This document shows, in pieces, positions 16,852 to 25,977 of a stretch of DNA of 64,000 nucleotides. Position numbers and translations under genes: made by a program. The DNA is from Filimonas sp. (lineage in GTDB: Bacteria; Bacteroidota; Bacteroidia; Chitinophagales; Chitinophagaceae), in the NCBI GenBank assembly GCA_017306865.1, contig JAFKHH010000012.1, forward strand, positions 496,001 to 560,000, given 5' to 3'. The notes under the pieces were generated by a model. It was not told the origin of the DNA, made no database searches, and saw nothing but the letters and a program-made list of their open reading frames with translations. The first letter of the stretch is position 1; every line of letters starts with the position of its first letter.

Positions 16852-17148
16852 ATGTCAGATTTAATGCCTATCAATATAGTTATTGGTGATCGTACGTATC
16901 GCATTAAAATTGCGCCTAAAGATGAAGAAGTGGTACGTAAAACGATAAAACTCATCAATGACAAGGTTATAGAGTTTAAAACAAACTTTGCCGGTAAGGA
17001 CATGCAAGACTACATTGCAATGGTCCTGATCTGGTTTGCCACAGAGCAAACAAAAGCAACTTCCAGTCCCAATATGGTACAAAGCCAGGAAGCTGCACAG
17101 CAGTTATCTGCCCTGGAAACACTTCTTGATAAAATGTTAGCCCAATAA
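16852..17148 (+). CDS. zapA: Cell division protein ZapA
   Basis: A 98-residue ZapA-family protein: N-terminal domain MPINIVIGDRTYRIKIAPKDEEVVRKTIKLINDKV, then a long helix for tetramer formation. ZapA binds FtsZ and bundles its filaments at midcell. The gene follows a co-transcribed coiled-coil gene by 7 bases and is followed by a candidate 6S RNA and then rny. Confidence 0.9.
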   Translation: MSDLMPINIVIGDRTYRIKIAPKDEEVVRKTIKLINDKVIEFKTNFAGKDMQDYIAMVLIWFATEQTKATSSPNMVQSQEAAQQLSALETLLDKMLAQ

Positions 17149-17159
17149 AAAAACTATTG

Positions 17160-17366
17160 TTATCTGAGTAGATGTGCTACAAAGGATTCGAAACTCTTTG
17201 CGGCAATGGCTTGCAGCTAAAAAAGTACATTACTAAAATAGGACTCACAGTTTTCAATCTTTCCGGGGAAACGTGCGGCCTCAGAAAAGCTGCGTTAAGA
17301 AAATTGGCATGAACGCCGGAAAAATCCATTGCTGTTTGAGCCAGGCGTAACTTACATACTCATGCA
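17160..17366 (+). ncRNA. ssrS: Candidate 6S RNA
   Basis: About 205 bases between zapA and rny that can fold as one long irregular hairpin like 6S RNA. The closing stem pairs TGAGT and ATGT (17165-17175) with ACAT and ACTCA (17354-17362), with TAC (17178-17180) against GTA (17347-17349). A large internal bubble follows, then CGGCAATGG (about 17200-17208) pairs with CCATTGCTG (about 17327-17335). There is no coding frame. 6S RNA is next to zapA in many bacteria and I recall it between zapA and rny in Bacteroidota. A competing fold exists: CCGGAAAAATCCATTG (17316-17331) can pair with CAATGGATTTCGG near 17381-17393. The call rests mainly on position. Confidence 0.42.
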
Positions 17367-17563
17367 GTCAGCGGCGAGTTCAATGGATTTCGGCGGGCAG
17401 GTCAATTTTTAGCCTGCTTTTCTGGAGCCTTGATCTTTTTGGTTACTTTTTGTATCAAGACAAAAAGTAACACCGTCGGTAGACAAATGAGAGCTTGTAA
17501 TTGAAGTGCCAATAAATTTAGGAGAACAACTATAAAAAGAATAAACCCCGGTCAGGACCGGGG
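17314..17563. repeat. Series of intergenic hairpins between the candidate 6S RNA and rny
   Basis: Four inverted repeats in a row. About 17314-17396: CCGGAAAAATCCATTG with CAATGGATTTCGG and a loop near 50 bases. 17394-17422: GGGCAGG ... CCTGC followed by TTTTCT, terminator-like. 17442-17471: GTTACTTTTTGT-ATCAAG-ACAAAAAGTAAC, a perfect 12-base stem of a type often repeated in Bacteroidota genomes. 17546-17563: CCCCGGTC-AG-GACCGGGG, perfect. The rest of the gap to rny (17564-17874) is AT-rich and holds the presumed rny promoter (TATCTTCG at 17798). Confidence 0.7.
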
Positions 17564-17874
17564 CTACATCATTGGTATGTTGCAATTTCTTGCAACAGGG
17601 TCAAAATAAGTTTGCGGATTAAAAACGGGCGGTACGTATTATCTATATGCCAATTGGAGTGCCATTATTTTTTATTTTCACTATATATTGATAATCAATA
17701 GGTGATTATTGATCCTTATTTCAAATATTCTCTATTTGGGATTTTTTAATTCCAATTTGGGATTTTTATTGTTTCACAAAATGTGCCTCTGTTTATTTAT
17801 CTTCGCAGCTTTACCACTCGTTAGTAAATCAATAAGATACGGGGGATATATAAAAATTTTTAAATGCCATAAGA

Positions 17875-19440
17875 ATGGATCAAATGCTTACAATAATAAT
17901 AACCGGTGTTGTTGCACTGATAGCAGGGATAGGGCTAGGGAAGGTTATTTTTGCTAAAAACACGAAAAAGCAGGTAGAAGACGCTGAATCACAGGCTCAA
18001 ACAATATTAAGAGAAGCGGAATTAAGAGCAGAAACGATAAAAAAAGAGAAGCAGCTTGAAGCAAAAGAAAAAGCTGTGCAACTGAAAGCCGAGCATGATA
18101 AAGAAGTGCTGGAGCGTAACAAAAAGATCAGTGAATCTGAAAATCGTGCTAAGCAGAAAGAAATAGCCATTAACCAGAAAGAGACCTCTTTAGATAAGCA
18201 GATTAAAGAAAACGAGGCTATCAAAGAAAACCTCAATCGCCAGATTGAAGTAGTTAATCACAAGCGCACTGAGCTTGAGAAGCACCAGGAAGAACATATC
18301 CGCCGCCTGGAAAAAATTGCCGGCCTTACCGCAGAAGAAGCAAAATCCCAATTAGTTGAAAGTCTGAAACAGGAAGCACAAACGCAAGCGTTGGCTATTC
18401 AGCAAGAGATCATTGAGGACGCTAAACAAAAAGCAAACAAAGAATCCCGTAAAATAATTATACAGTCTATTCAGCGTACAGCAGCAGAGCAGACTATTGA
18501 AAATACAGTAACTGTTTTCAATCTGGAAACGGATGAGATCAAAGGCCAGATCATTGGTCGTGAGGGACGTAACATCCGTGCAATAGAAGCTGCAACAGGT
18601 GTTGACCTGATTGTAGACGATACGCCGGAAGCAATTATCCTTTCATCTTTTGATCCATTGAGAAGAGAGATCGCGCGTTTGTCATTACAGCGCCTTGTGG
18701 CAGATGGACGTATCCACCCGGCCCGTATTGAGGAGGTAGTAGAAAAAACACGCAAGCAGTTGGAAGAGCAGGTAATGGAAATAGGCGAGCGTACAGTAAT
18801 AGAATTAGGTATTCATGGTTTACATAAAGAGTTGGTGCGTATTGTAGGTAAAATGCGTTTCCGTTCTTCTTACGGTCAAAACCTGTTGATGCACAGCCGC
18901 GAGGTTGCCAATTTGTGTGGCATTATGGCCGCGGAGTTAGGTATGAATCCTAAGCTGGCAAAACGCGCAGGTCTTTTGCACGATATAGGTAAAGTGCCTG
19001 ATGAAGAAACAGAACTAAGCCACGCATTGTTAGGTGCTAAGCTGGCTGAAAAATATGGTGAAAACCCGGCAGTAGTAAATGCGATAGGTGCTCACCACGA
19101 TGAAATGGAAATGCAATATGTAATTTCTCCGATCGTACAGGCTTGTGATGCCATCAGTGGCGCGCGCCCAGGTGCCCGCAGAGAGATTATGCAGCAATAT
19201 TTGCAACGCATTAAAGACCTGGAAAACCTTGCTATGGCATACCAGGGCGTTGAAAAAGCATACGCGATACAAGCGGGTCGTGAGTTGCGTGTGATTGTAG
19301 AAGCGGAAAAAGTTACAGATAGCGACAGCGATAAACTGAGCTTTGAAATAGCACAGAAAATACAGACAGAAATGACTTATCCGGGACAAATTAAAGTGAC
19401 TGTGATAAGAGAGAAGAGGGCTGTAAACGTAGCGAGATAA
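17875..19440 (+). CDS. rny: Ribonuclease Y
   Basis: A 521-residue protein: N-terminal membrane anchor (about residues 5-22, [20 protein letters not shown]), a long charged coiled coil (about 30-200), a KH domain (about 210-270, [26 protein letters not shown]) and an HD domain with [12 protein letters not shown] (about residues 362-373) and a second His-Asp pair in [10 protein letters not shown]. It is an endoribonuclease at the inner membrane that starts mRNA decay. Length and domain order match the family in full. A terminator follows. Confidence 0.96.
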   Translation: MDQMLTIIITGVVALIAGIGLGKVIFAKNTKKQVEDAESQAQTILREAELRAETIKKEKQLEAKEKAVQLKAEHDKEVLERNKKISESENRAKQKEIAINQKETSLDKQIKENEAIKENLNRQIEVVNHKRTELEKHQEEHIRRLEKIAGLTAEEAKSQLVESLKQEAQTQALAIQQEIIEDAKQKANKESRKIIIQSIQRTAAEQTIENTVTVFNLETDEIKGQIIGREGRNIRAIEAATGVDLIVDDTPEAIILSSFDPLRREIARLSLQRLVADGRIHPARIEEVVEKTRKQLEEQVMEIGERTVIELGIHGLHKELVRIVGKMRFRSSYGQNLLMHSREVANLCGIMAAELGMNPKLAKRAGLLHDIGKVPDEETELSHALLGAKLAEKYGENPAVVNAIGAHHDEMEMQYVISPIVQACDAISGARPGARREIMQQYLQRIKDLENLAMAYQGVEKAYAIQAGRELRVIVEAEKVTDSDSDKLSFEIAQKIQTEMTYPGQIKVTVIREKRAVNVAR

Positions 19441-19466
19441 TAACAAATACAACCGTATATATTATT

Positions 19467-19497
19467 AAATCCACCGCTTGTCGGTGGATTTTTTATT
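19467..19497 (+). terminator. Terminator of rny
   Basis: Stem AAATCCACCG / CGGTGGATTT with a five-base loop and a T-rich tail, 26 bases after the rny stop. Confidence 0.85.
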
Positions 19498-19544
19498 TGT
19501 ATAATTAATATAAAGAAATTGCAATAGACCAAATCTTCTGTCTT

Positions 19545-20816
19545 ATGAACATATTTAAAGGGCTTTTATTCCTCTCTTGTATGTCCGTGGTGCATGCGCA
19601 TGCACAATCCGCAGATGACCTGAACAAGCAGGCTAAGACCTTGTATGATGCAAAGCAATATTTGCCGTCTGCAAGACTCTATGCACAAGCTAATGCTGCT
19701 ACTACATCCAGGAATGCGCGCAAGTCTATTGCCTATAACTGTGCATGCAGTTATGCGTTAGCTGGAAATACTGATAGCGCCATGTATTTCCTGGAAAAAG
19801 CGGTGAAAGAATATCGCTGGCTGAATCTGGCCCATCTGCAACAGGATAGTGATCTTGATGCGCTGCACCAGTTGCCTGCATTTAAGAAACTGGTAACGTA
19901 CATGGAGGAGAACAAGATCACAACTACTGACCCTGCTCAGGCTCAATTGATCACCACAGATATAGACCGGTTCTGGAAAGCCTACGACCTGGCTAATGGT
20001 AAAAGCATAGATGAGCAGAAGAAGATTTACCAGCAATACTATTTGGATACAGCGAGCTATGGCCTGCAAGATTATTTTGATTACAAAATAAGATCGTTGG
20101 ATATGTTCGTAAAAACGCATGAGAAGCTGAATAAGTTTTATGGAAGCATCAAAGGAAATACCCTGAAGATCGCTACGCAGAAGCCAATGATCATCAGTTA
20201 TTTTAAAAAACTGAAAGAGATCTATTCTGATGCAGTCTTTTCGCCCATCTACTTTGTAATAGGCGCATTTAGTTCTGGTGGTACATCCAGCGATAACGGG
20301 TTGTTGCTCGGAGCAGATATGAATGCCTATGGGCCGGGAATAGATACATCACAACTTTCCCTATGGCAAAGAAATAACCTGGGGCGTGTAGAGAATTTCC
20401 CGGTTATAGTAGCACATGAATGTATCCATTTCAACCAGGGCAATATTAAAGAAGATACGACCCTTTTGTGTGCTTCGTTGGTAGAGGGAATGGCAGATTT
20501 TATTGCAGAGCTGATGAGCGGAAAAATTTTAAATGACCGCCAGCATAAATGGGCAAAAGGTAAAGAATACCAGGTCTGGAAGGATTTTGAAAAGGAAATG
20601 TACCTGCGACGTGCCCGTAACTGGATAGCCAATAGTGATCAGGAAACGCCGGACCATCCTGCAGACCTGGGATATTATATGGGATACCAGATCTGTAAGG
20701 CTTATTATGACAAGGCCGCAGATAAAAAGCAGGCTGTATATGATATACTGCATATAAAAGATAGCAAGGCTTTCTTCGATGCCAGCGGATTCCGGGAGAA
20801 AATGGAGAAGAAATAG
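19545..20816 (+). CDS. Exported TPR plus DUF2268-like (predicted zinc protease) protein
   Basis: A 423-residue protein with signal peptide MNIFKGLLFLSCMSVVHAHAQ. Residues about 25-120 are TPR-like helices ending in the segment AFKKLVTYMEENK that closes TPR arrays in this family. The C-terminal half has AHECIHFNQG (about residues 288-297), an HExxH zinc-protease motif, followed by LLCASLVEGMADFIAELMSG, where the Glu may be the third ligand; this pattern fits DUF2268/GldB-like predicted proteases. It probably acts in the periplasm. Substrate unknown. It is a single gene between the rny terminator and rplS. Confidence 0.75.
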   Translation: MNIFKGLLFLSCMSVVHAHAQSADDLNKQAKTLYDAKQYLPSARLYAQANAATTSRNARKSIAYNCACSYALAGNTDSAMYFLEKAVKEYRWLNLAHLQQDSDLDALHQLPAFKKLVTYMEENKITTTDPAQAQLITTDIDRFWKAYDLANGKSIDEQKKIYQQYYLDTASYGLQDYFDYKIRSLDMFVKTHEKLNKFYGSIKGNTLKIATQKPMIISYFKKLKEIYSDAVFSPIYFVIGAFSSGGTSSDNGLLLGADMNAYGPGIDTSQLSLWQRNNLGRVENFPVIVAHECIHFNQGNIKEDTTLLCASLVEGMADFIAELMSGKILNDRQHKWAKGKEYQVWKDFEKEMYLRRARNWIANSDQETPDHPADLGYYMGYQICKAYYDKAADKKQAVYDILHIKDSKAFFDASGFREKMEKK

Positions 20817-20954
20817 GTGGTTTTGAGGTGTGAAATTTGAAAGGGAGATAAGTGGTCCACTCATCCGTCAATATTAAATCTCAGATTTCAAATCCTTGTA
20901 AATGAACGGCATAGGTGCCTGTAGTAAATAAAAGTGCGTGAAATCCTTATTTTA

Positions 20955-20986
20955 TTTGGAATTTCATATGCTTGGGGCTACCTTTG
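20955..20986 (+). promoter_or_regulatory. Bacteroidota-type promoter of rplS
   Basis: TTTG at 20955-20958, 20 bases, then TACCTTTG at 20979-20986: an exact fit to the TTTG / TAnnTTTG consensus of the Bacteroidota primary sigma factor. The expected start of transcription is 15-20 bases before the rplS ATG. Confidence 0.8.
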
Positions 20987-21007
20987 CAATCCTTAAATTT
21001 TTGAGTC

Positions 21008-21358
21008 ATGAATGCAGCAGTTCAATTTGTGCATGAGCAACTGACAGCTAAGAAAGAGTATCCGAAGTTCAAAGCCGGTGACAACGTTACCGTAAACTAT
21101 AAAATCGTGGAAGGTGGCAAGGAGCGTATCCAGAGCTTCCGTGGTGATGTGTTGAAAATTCAGGGCAATGGCTCTACTTCTACTTTTACTGTTCGTAAGA
21201 TTTCTGATGGTGTAGGTGTAGAAAGGGTATTTCCTTTCTTCTCTCCGAACATCGATTCTATCCAGCTAAATAAAGTGGGTAAAGTACGTCGTGCGAAACT
21301 GTTCTACCTCCGTGAGCGTAGCGGTAAGAGCGCAAGGATTAAGGAAAAACGTTTCTAG
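21008..21358 (+). CDS. rplS: 50S ribosomal protein L19
   Basis: A 116-residue protein with the L19 pattern: [35 protein letters not shown], then the signature [43 protein letters not shown]. It lies at the 30S-50S interface of the ribosome. It has its own promoter (20955-20986) and terminator (21399-21436), so it is transcribed alone here and not in the rpsP-rimM-trmD-rplS operon found in many bacteria. Confidence 0.98.
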   Translation: MNAAVQFVHEQLTAKKEYPKFKAGDNVTVNYKIVEGGKERIQSFRGDVLKIQGNGSTSTFTVRKISDGVGVERVFPFFSPNIDSIQLNKVGKVRRAKLFYLRERSGKSARIKEKRF

Positions 21359-21398
21359 TAGGCTGTTAACAATTTTAACAGATGAGACAATATTTAAA

Positions 21399-21436
21399 AG
21401 GCGGAAGTTTGGGCAACTAAACTTCCGCTTTTTTAT
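21399..21436 (+). terminator. Terminator of rplS
   Basis: Stem GCGGAAGTTT / AAACTTCCGC with an eight-base loop (GGGCAACT) and a T6 tail, 41 bases after the stop. Confidence 0.88.
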
Positions 21437-21459
21437 TCTGTCTTAACCTAAGAAATATC

Positions 21460-21488
21460 TTGCGCAACGGATTTTATAAATAACTTTG
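21460..21488 (+). promoter_or_regulatory. Probable promoter of tatA
   Basis: TTG at 21460-21462, 18 bases, then TAACTTTG at 21481-21488, 27 bases before the tatA start. It fits the Bacteroidota consensus with slightly short spacing. Confidence 0.55.
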
Positions 21489-21515
21489 TTGCTTCACACT
21501 TTCAATTAAACAAAT

Positions 21516-21722
21516 ATGGGTAATCTAGGTTTCCAGGAAATTTTACTGATAGCAGTAGTTGTACTGGTTTTATTTGGTGGTCGTAAGATCCCTGAATTCA
21601 TGCGTGGTCTGGGCCGTGGTATTCGCGAATTCAATGATGCCAAGGATAACGTAAAGAAAGAACTGGAAGACGGCATTAAAGAAAAAGACCAAAAGCCTTC
21701 TTCTCCTGCACAGCAACAGTAA
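21516..21722 (+). CDS. tatA: Sec-independent protein translocase TatA/E
   Basis: A 68-residue protein: short N-terminal membrane helix [20 protein letters not shown], the hinge [19 protein letters not shown], which is the family signature, and a charged amphipathic tail. It forms the twin-arginine export pore in the inner membrane. gatA starts 33 bases downstream on the same strand, so the two are probably co-transcribed. tatC is not in the window. Confidence 0.92.
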   Translation: MGNLGFQEILLIAVVVLVLFGGRKIPEFMRGLGRGIREFNDAKDNVKKELEDGIKEKDQKPSSPAQQQ

Positions 21723-21754
21723 TTTCTTCTCTCAACCAAAATTTTGTTTAGCCT

Positions 21755-23194
21755 TTGTTCCGTTTTTCAAGTATCAAAGACTACCATAATGCATTACTGA
21801 ACGGTCAAACCACCTGTGTGGAGACCGTTCATTATTATGTTAGCCAGATCAAAACAGCCGCTCATCTCAACGCTTACATTGAAGTTTTTGAACAGGATGC
21901 TATTGCCCGTGCTACAGAGCTGGACAATGCCAGGAAACAAAATGGTATGCAGGGAAAACTGCATGGCGTAGTTGTAGGCCTGAAAGACGTGATCTGTTAC
22001 AAAGGAAAAACCCTCACCGCTTCCTCTAAGATCCTAGCTGGATTTACCTCTTTATTTAATGCAACCGTAGTAGATAAACTGCTCGCAGAAGGCGCTATCA
22101 TTATTGGCCGTCAGAACTGTGATGAGTTTGCTATGGGTAGCAGTAATGAAAATTCTGCGTATGGCCCGGTGCTTAATCATGCAGACAATACCCGCGTGCC
22201 GGGTGGCTCGTCCGGTGGTTCTGCTGTAGCTGTACAGGCAGATCTTTGCATGATAAGTCTTGGCAGCGATACAGGCGGCTCTGTGAGACAACCGGCAGAC
22301 TTCTGCGGTATAGTGGGATTAAAACCTACGTACGGCAGAATATCCAGGTATGGCCTTATTGCGTATGCGTCCTCATTTGACCAGATTGGCATTTTTGCCA
22401 CTAATACGGAGGATGTTGCTATAGCATTGGAAGTCATTTCCGGTGCGGATGAGTTTGATAGCACTGTAAGCAATCAACCTGCACCTGTATGCGATTTTAC
22501 AGAAGAGACAGGGAAAAAATATAAACTGGCTTATTTCAAAGAAGCACTGGAGCATCCCGGTTTAGATCCTGAGATCAAGGCCGCAACAGAGGCTTTTATA
22601 AAAACATTAACAGCGGCAGGGCATGATGTACAAGCCGTTGACTTTGAGTTACTTGACTATATTATTCCTACTTATTATATTTTAACAACTGCCGAGGCTT
22701 CGAGCAATCTTTCCCGCTATGATGGGGTAAAATATGGACACCGCTCCAGCAAGCCTTATGAAGATTTGGCAGACTTCTATAAAAACAACCGCAGCGAAGG
22801 ATTTGGCGATGAAGTAAAGCGCCGTATCATGCTCGGAACCTTCGTCTTGAGCGCAGGTTATTACGATGCTTATTATACTAAAGCCCAGCGTGTTAGAAAC
22901 ATGCTGAGGCGTAAAACCCAGGTGGTCTTCAACCAGTTTGATGCCATCATCTCCCCAACTGTTCCATCCCCGGCATTTAAAATAAGTGAAAAGAGTAATG
23001 ACCCTATAGAAATGTACCTGGCTGACATTTATACAGTGTTCGCAAACCTGGTTGGAATCCCCGGAATTTCCCTCCCATTGTTCAAACATTCAACTGGCAT
23101 GCCTTTTGGTATGCAGGTGATGACTTCTGAAATGAATGAAGTACCTTTGCTCCGCCTTTCGAAAAGGCTGATGCAGATGGCAGGATTAGAATAA
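21755..23194 (+). CDS. gatA: Glutamyl/aspartyl-tRNA amidotransferase subunit A (TTG start)
   Basis: A 479-residue amidase-signature enzyme. The Lys-Ser-Ser triad is complete: Lys77 (VGLKDVI), Ser152 (PGGSSGGSAVAV) and Ser176 (GSDTGGSVRQP), with the same spacing as in characterised GatA proteins. With GatB and GatC (not in the window) it converts Glu-tRNA-Gln and Asp-tRNA-Asn to the amides. The start is a TTG at 21755: an in-frame TAG at 21749-21751 excludes any earlier start, and the residues after the TTG (MFRFSSIKDYHNALLNGQTT) match the normal GatA N terminus. It lies 33 bases after tatA. Confidence 0.95.
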   Translation: MFRFSSIKDYHNALLNGQTTCVETVHYYVSQIKTAAHLNAYIEVFEQDAIARATELDNARKQNGMQGKLHGVVVGLKDVICYKGKTLTASSKILAGFTSLFNATVVDKLLAEGAIIIGRQNCDEFAMGSSNENSAYGPVLNHADNTRVPGGSSGGSAVAVQADLCMISLGSDTGGSVRQPADFCGIVGLKPTYGRISRYGLIAYASSFDQIGIFATNTEDVAIALEVISGADEFDSTVSNQPAPVCDFTEETGKKYKLAYFKEALEHPGLDPEIKAATEAFIKTLTAAGHDVQAVDFELLDYIIPTYYILTTAEASSNLSRYDGVKYGHRSSKPYEDLADFYKNNRSEGFGDEVKRRIMLGTFVLSAGYYDAYYTKAQRVRNMLRRKTQVVFNQFDAIISPTVPSPAFKISEKSNDPIEMYLADIYTVFANLVGIPGISLPLFKHSTGMPFGMQVMTSEMNEVPLLRLSKRLMQMAGLE

Positions 23195-23295
23195 ATGAAT
23201 AGTTGAACCAAAGAATCTCCAGAAAAGAAGAACCCTTGACTAATTGAAACCTAACTGGCTTGTATTTTTTAATCACACTAAAAAAGCTAGGCTGA

Positions 23296-24393
23296 ATGCA
23301 AGGAAAAATGTTTTCTGTAGAGAGTTATGTGCCTGCAAAGTTTGCTAAGTATGTACTCGCAATGTGTTTGGTTATCTTTGGCTTATCAGCAATGTCTTTT
23401 ACCATAGACAATGATAAGCTGGGTAATAACAAAACAAAAAAAGACAGCACCACTGTCGACCCCAAAGCTTTCAAAAGCCTTTTTACAGGCGGTGAATACG
23501 ATCCGGCAAAACCTTACCTTTTTCAACTGAACCCTAAAGCGGTTTCTTTCGTAGAAGATTACATTAGTAAACAAGGTGAAGAATTAGAGAACATGCGTAA
23601 ATGGGGTAAACCCTATTTTGACATGTATGACCGTATATTGACTGAAAATGGCGTTCCAAAAGAGATGAAGTATCTTTCTGTAATAGAAAGCCATTTAAGC
23701 TCTAAACTGGTTTCCTGGGCTGGGGCTGTTGGTCCCTGGCAATTAATGCCGGATGAGGCACGCAGGTTCCATCTCAAAACTGGTAAATATGGCGATGAAC
23801 GTACTGATTTTGTGAAAAGTACAGAAGTTGCTTCCAAACTATTGAGAGAACTGTATGACCAGTTTGATGACTGGTTGTTGGTAGTGGCAGCTTATAATGG
23901 TGGTGCGGGCCGTGTAAGACAGGCGATCAAAAAAGCAAATAGTAAGAATTTCTGGGACCTGCAGTATTATTTACCACAGGAAACCCGCAATCACGTAAAG
24001 AAGTTTATTGCTACGCACTATCTATTTGAAGGCGGTGGCGGATGGACTACCATGACAGCAGATGAAACGGCAGCGCAAAAACAGCGCATTGCTATGCTGA
24101 ATGGTGTTACAAACCTTACAACAGATGAGATTGCAGAAACAACAACTATTGCGATCAGCGGGCGTTATAATGCTGGGATTATTACTAAGTCGTTATTCAT
24201 AGATATGGCATTGTTCAACAAGTACAACCCGGCATTTGAAAAAACATTGGCTGAGGGTAAAACGTACCAGTTGCGCATTCCAAATGATAAAGTAGCGCTG
24301 TTTCAATCTAAAAAGCAACAGATCCTACAGGAAAGTGTACAGCTATTACTGGCTCCGCCAAGTATGCCTGGCAGCACTACTGCAAAAGGATAA
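23296..24393 (+). CDS. Lytic transglycosylase (SLT domain, MltD-like)
   Basis: A 365-residue protein with an N-terminal membrane or signal segment (about residues 14-36) and an SLT domain at about 115-235: catalytic Glu131 in KYLSVIESHLSSKLVSWAGA, then VGPWQLMPDEARRF and VVAAYNGGAGRVRQAI, the three motifs of family 1 transglycosylases. It cleaves the MurNAc-GlcNAc bond of peptidoglycan in the periplasm. The last 100 residues have a degenerate LysM-like pattern (TYQLRIPNDKVALF). A terminator follows. Confidence 0.88.
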   Translation: MQGKMFSVESYVPAKFAKYVLAMCLVIFGLSAMSFTIDNDKLGNNKTKKDSTTVDPKAFKSLFTGGEYDPAKPYLFQLNPKAVSFVEDYISKQGEELENMRKWGKPYFDMYDRILTENGVPKEMKYLSVIESHLSSKLVSWAGAVGPWQLMPDEARRFHLKTGKYGDERTDFVKSTEVASKLLRELYDQFDDWLLVVAAYNGGAGRVRQAIKKANSKNFWDLQYYLPQETRNHVKKFIATHYLFEGGGGWTTMTADETAAQKQRIAMLNGVTNLTTDEIAETTTIAISGRYNAGIITKSLFIDMALFNKYNPAFEKTLAEGKTYQLRIPNDKVALFQSKKQQILQESVQLLLAPPSMPGSTTAKG

Positions 24394-24470
24394 TGTATTA
24401 TAAAGAGACAAGTGAAAAGCCAACAAGCAAGCATTCCATGAGTCCGTTGAAAAAACTAATTTGAAAAACT

Positions 24471-24500
24471 AAGCGTCGTGAAAGCGGCGCTTTTTTTATT
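24471..24500 (+). terminator. Terminator of the lytic transglycosylase gene
   Basis: Stem AAGCGTCG / CGGCGCTT (one G-T pair) with loop TGAAAG and a T7 run. Confidence 0.75.
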
Positions 24501-24519
24501 TTAAAAAAAGTCTGCCATT

Positions 24520-24669
24520 TGTGTCGTGAAACGTGAAACGGTAATCGTGAATAGAGGCTTGATAGCAACTTCGCTGCTCGATAGCTAATAGCTCAAATAA
24601 TATGGTAAAGAGACTTAAAAAGAATCGACTCATTCACGATTGCCGTTTCACGGCTCACGATTCACGACC
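24520..24669. repeat. Intergenic repeat of the CACGATT family
   Basis: About 150 bases with CGTGAAACGTGAAACGGTAA near 24526 and the inverted CATTCACGATTGCCG at 24631, then CACGGCTCACGATTCACGAC up to the stop of pabB. The two ends match those of the composite repeats at 2368 and 3343; the middle is different. Confidence 0.65.
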
Positions 24670-25959
24670 TCACGATTCCAACGCTTTCCTCATTCCTTCT
24701 GCTTTCAACAGGCACTCTTCATATTCCTCTTCTGCGTTGCTGTAAAATGTAATGCCACCGCCTACAAGATAGTTCAGGTATTTATTGCTTGCATTGTACA
24801 TAATGCTACGAATGACCACATTGAAGTCAAAATCGCCGGAGGGAGAAATATATCCGACGGCGCCGGAGTAAATACCCCGTTTTGTCTGCTCGTATTTTTC
24901 AGTCAATTGCAATACGCTTCTCTTAGGCGCACCGGTCATGGAACCCATCGGAAATGTAGCCGCTAGTATATCTGCAAAGTCTACATCTGCCTTTAATGTG
25001 CCTGTAATGGTAGAGATCATCTGGTGCACCTGCGGGAAAGAATAAATACCAAATAATTCTTCTACCTCTACGCTTCCCTCTTCACAGATCTTGCTCAGGT
25101 CATTTCGCACAAGGTCCACGATCATAACATTCTCACTCCTGTTTTTCTGGCTGTGAAACAGGCGTTCCTGTTGCGTCTTTGTAGTTTCTTCATCTTGGGC
25201 AGTCCGCTTCAGCGTGCCCTTTATAGGCTGTGAAATAATATTTCTTCCCGTCTTACGCATATAGCGTTCCGGGCTGGCGGACAACAGGTATTTATCAATT
25301 AATTTATAATAAGCACTGAATGGGGCAGGGGATAATTTTGACAAACGTTCATACAAACTAACTGTATCAGTTTCCGCATCTGTTGCAAAAAACTCCTGGC
25401 AATAATTCATTTCATAACAATCGCCACGTAAAATATGCCCTTGTATAGCGTGGATCGCCTGCAGATAATTTTCTTTGGTCTGTCTTGCCTGGATGGTAAA
25501 TGCAGCGCCCCTTTTTTCCGAAGATGGAGATTGCTGGCTGATTGTTTCAAATATATGGTCAGGCAAGTCTGTGAGACTATGGATGTATAGCTTGTTTTCT
25601 TGTAGCTCCAGTACGATCTCCGGCTGAAAAAAATAAATATCAGGAAAGCCGATATGATCAGTGTGGGAGGATGTCAATCCTTCTATTTCATTTTTAAGGT
25701 CGTAACTAATGTGACCAAACAGCCAATCGTTTTGAGATTGATGTAAGAATGGCTTTAATTGAGCCAGGATATTATGTTGTGGGGAGAAAACCTGGTGAAC
25801 ACCAACTGCCAGCAGGCAGTCTGTTTGCTTATGCGGGAGGGTATAATGATGGCTATCTAAGAAACAGCAAACGTCAAACTGGTCTGCCCAATTTAACATT
25901 TGCTGTTTAAGTAGCGCAGTATTACCTGCTTCATAAATTTTAGTAGCCCGTATTTGCAC
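24670..25959 (-). CDS. pabB: Aminodeoxychorismate synthase component I
   Basis: A 429-residue chorismate-binding enzyme. The C-terminal domain has LLSASPERYM, QPIKGTLKR (245-249), SENVMIVDLVRNDLSKIC and FPMGSMTGAPKRSVLQL. The Lys of PIKGT (Lys247) marks PabB; anthranilate synthases have Ala there. It adds ammonia to chorismate to make 4-amino-4-deoxychorismate for folate synthesis, with a PabA glutaminase not seen here. It lies 18 bases downstream of the acidic protein gene and 570 bases downstream of purA on the same strand. Confidence 0.9.
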   Translation of the reverse strand: MQIRATKIYEAGNTALLKQQMLNWADQFDVCCFLDSHHYTLPHKQTDCLLAVGVHQVFSPQHNILAQLKPFLHQSQNDWLFGHISYDLKNEIEGLTSSHTDHIGFPDIYFFQPEIVLELQENKLYIHSLTDLPDHIFETISQQSPSSEKRGAAFTIQARQTKENYLQAIHAIQGHILRGDCYEMNYCQEFFATDAETDTVSLYERLSKLSPAPFSAYYKLIDKYLLSASPERYMRKTGRNIISQPIKGTLKRTAQDEETTKTQQERLFHSQKNRSENVMIVDLVRNDLSKICEEGSVEVEELFGIYSFPQVHQMISTITGTLKADVDFADILAATFPMGSMTGAPKRSVLQLTEKYEQTKRGIYSGAVGYISPSGDFDFNVVIRSIMYNASNKYLNYLVGGGITFYSNAEEEYEECLLKAEGMRKALES

Positions 25960-25977
25960 TACAGTATAGGAGATGAT

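Noticed and set aside
17180-17230. tRNA-like or tmRNA-like signal at GGATTCGAAACTC
   Set aside because: The bases look like a T-loop, but no acceptor stem, anticodon arm or CCA end fits around them.
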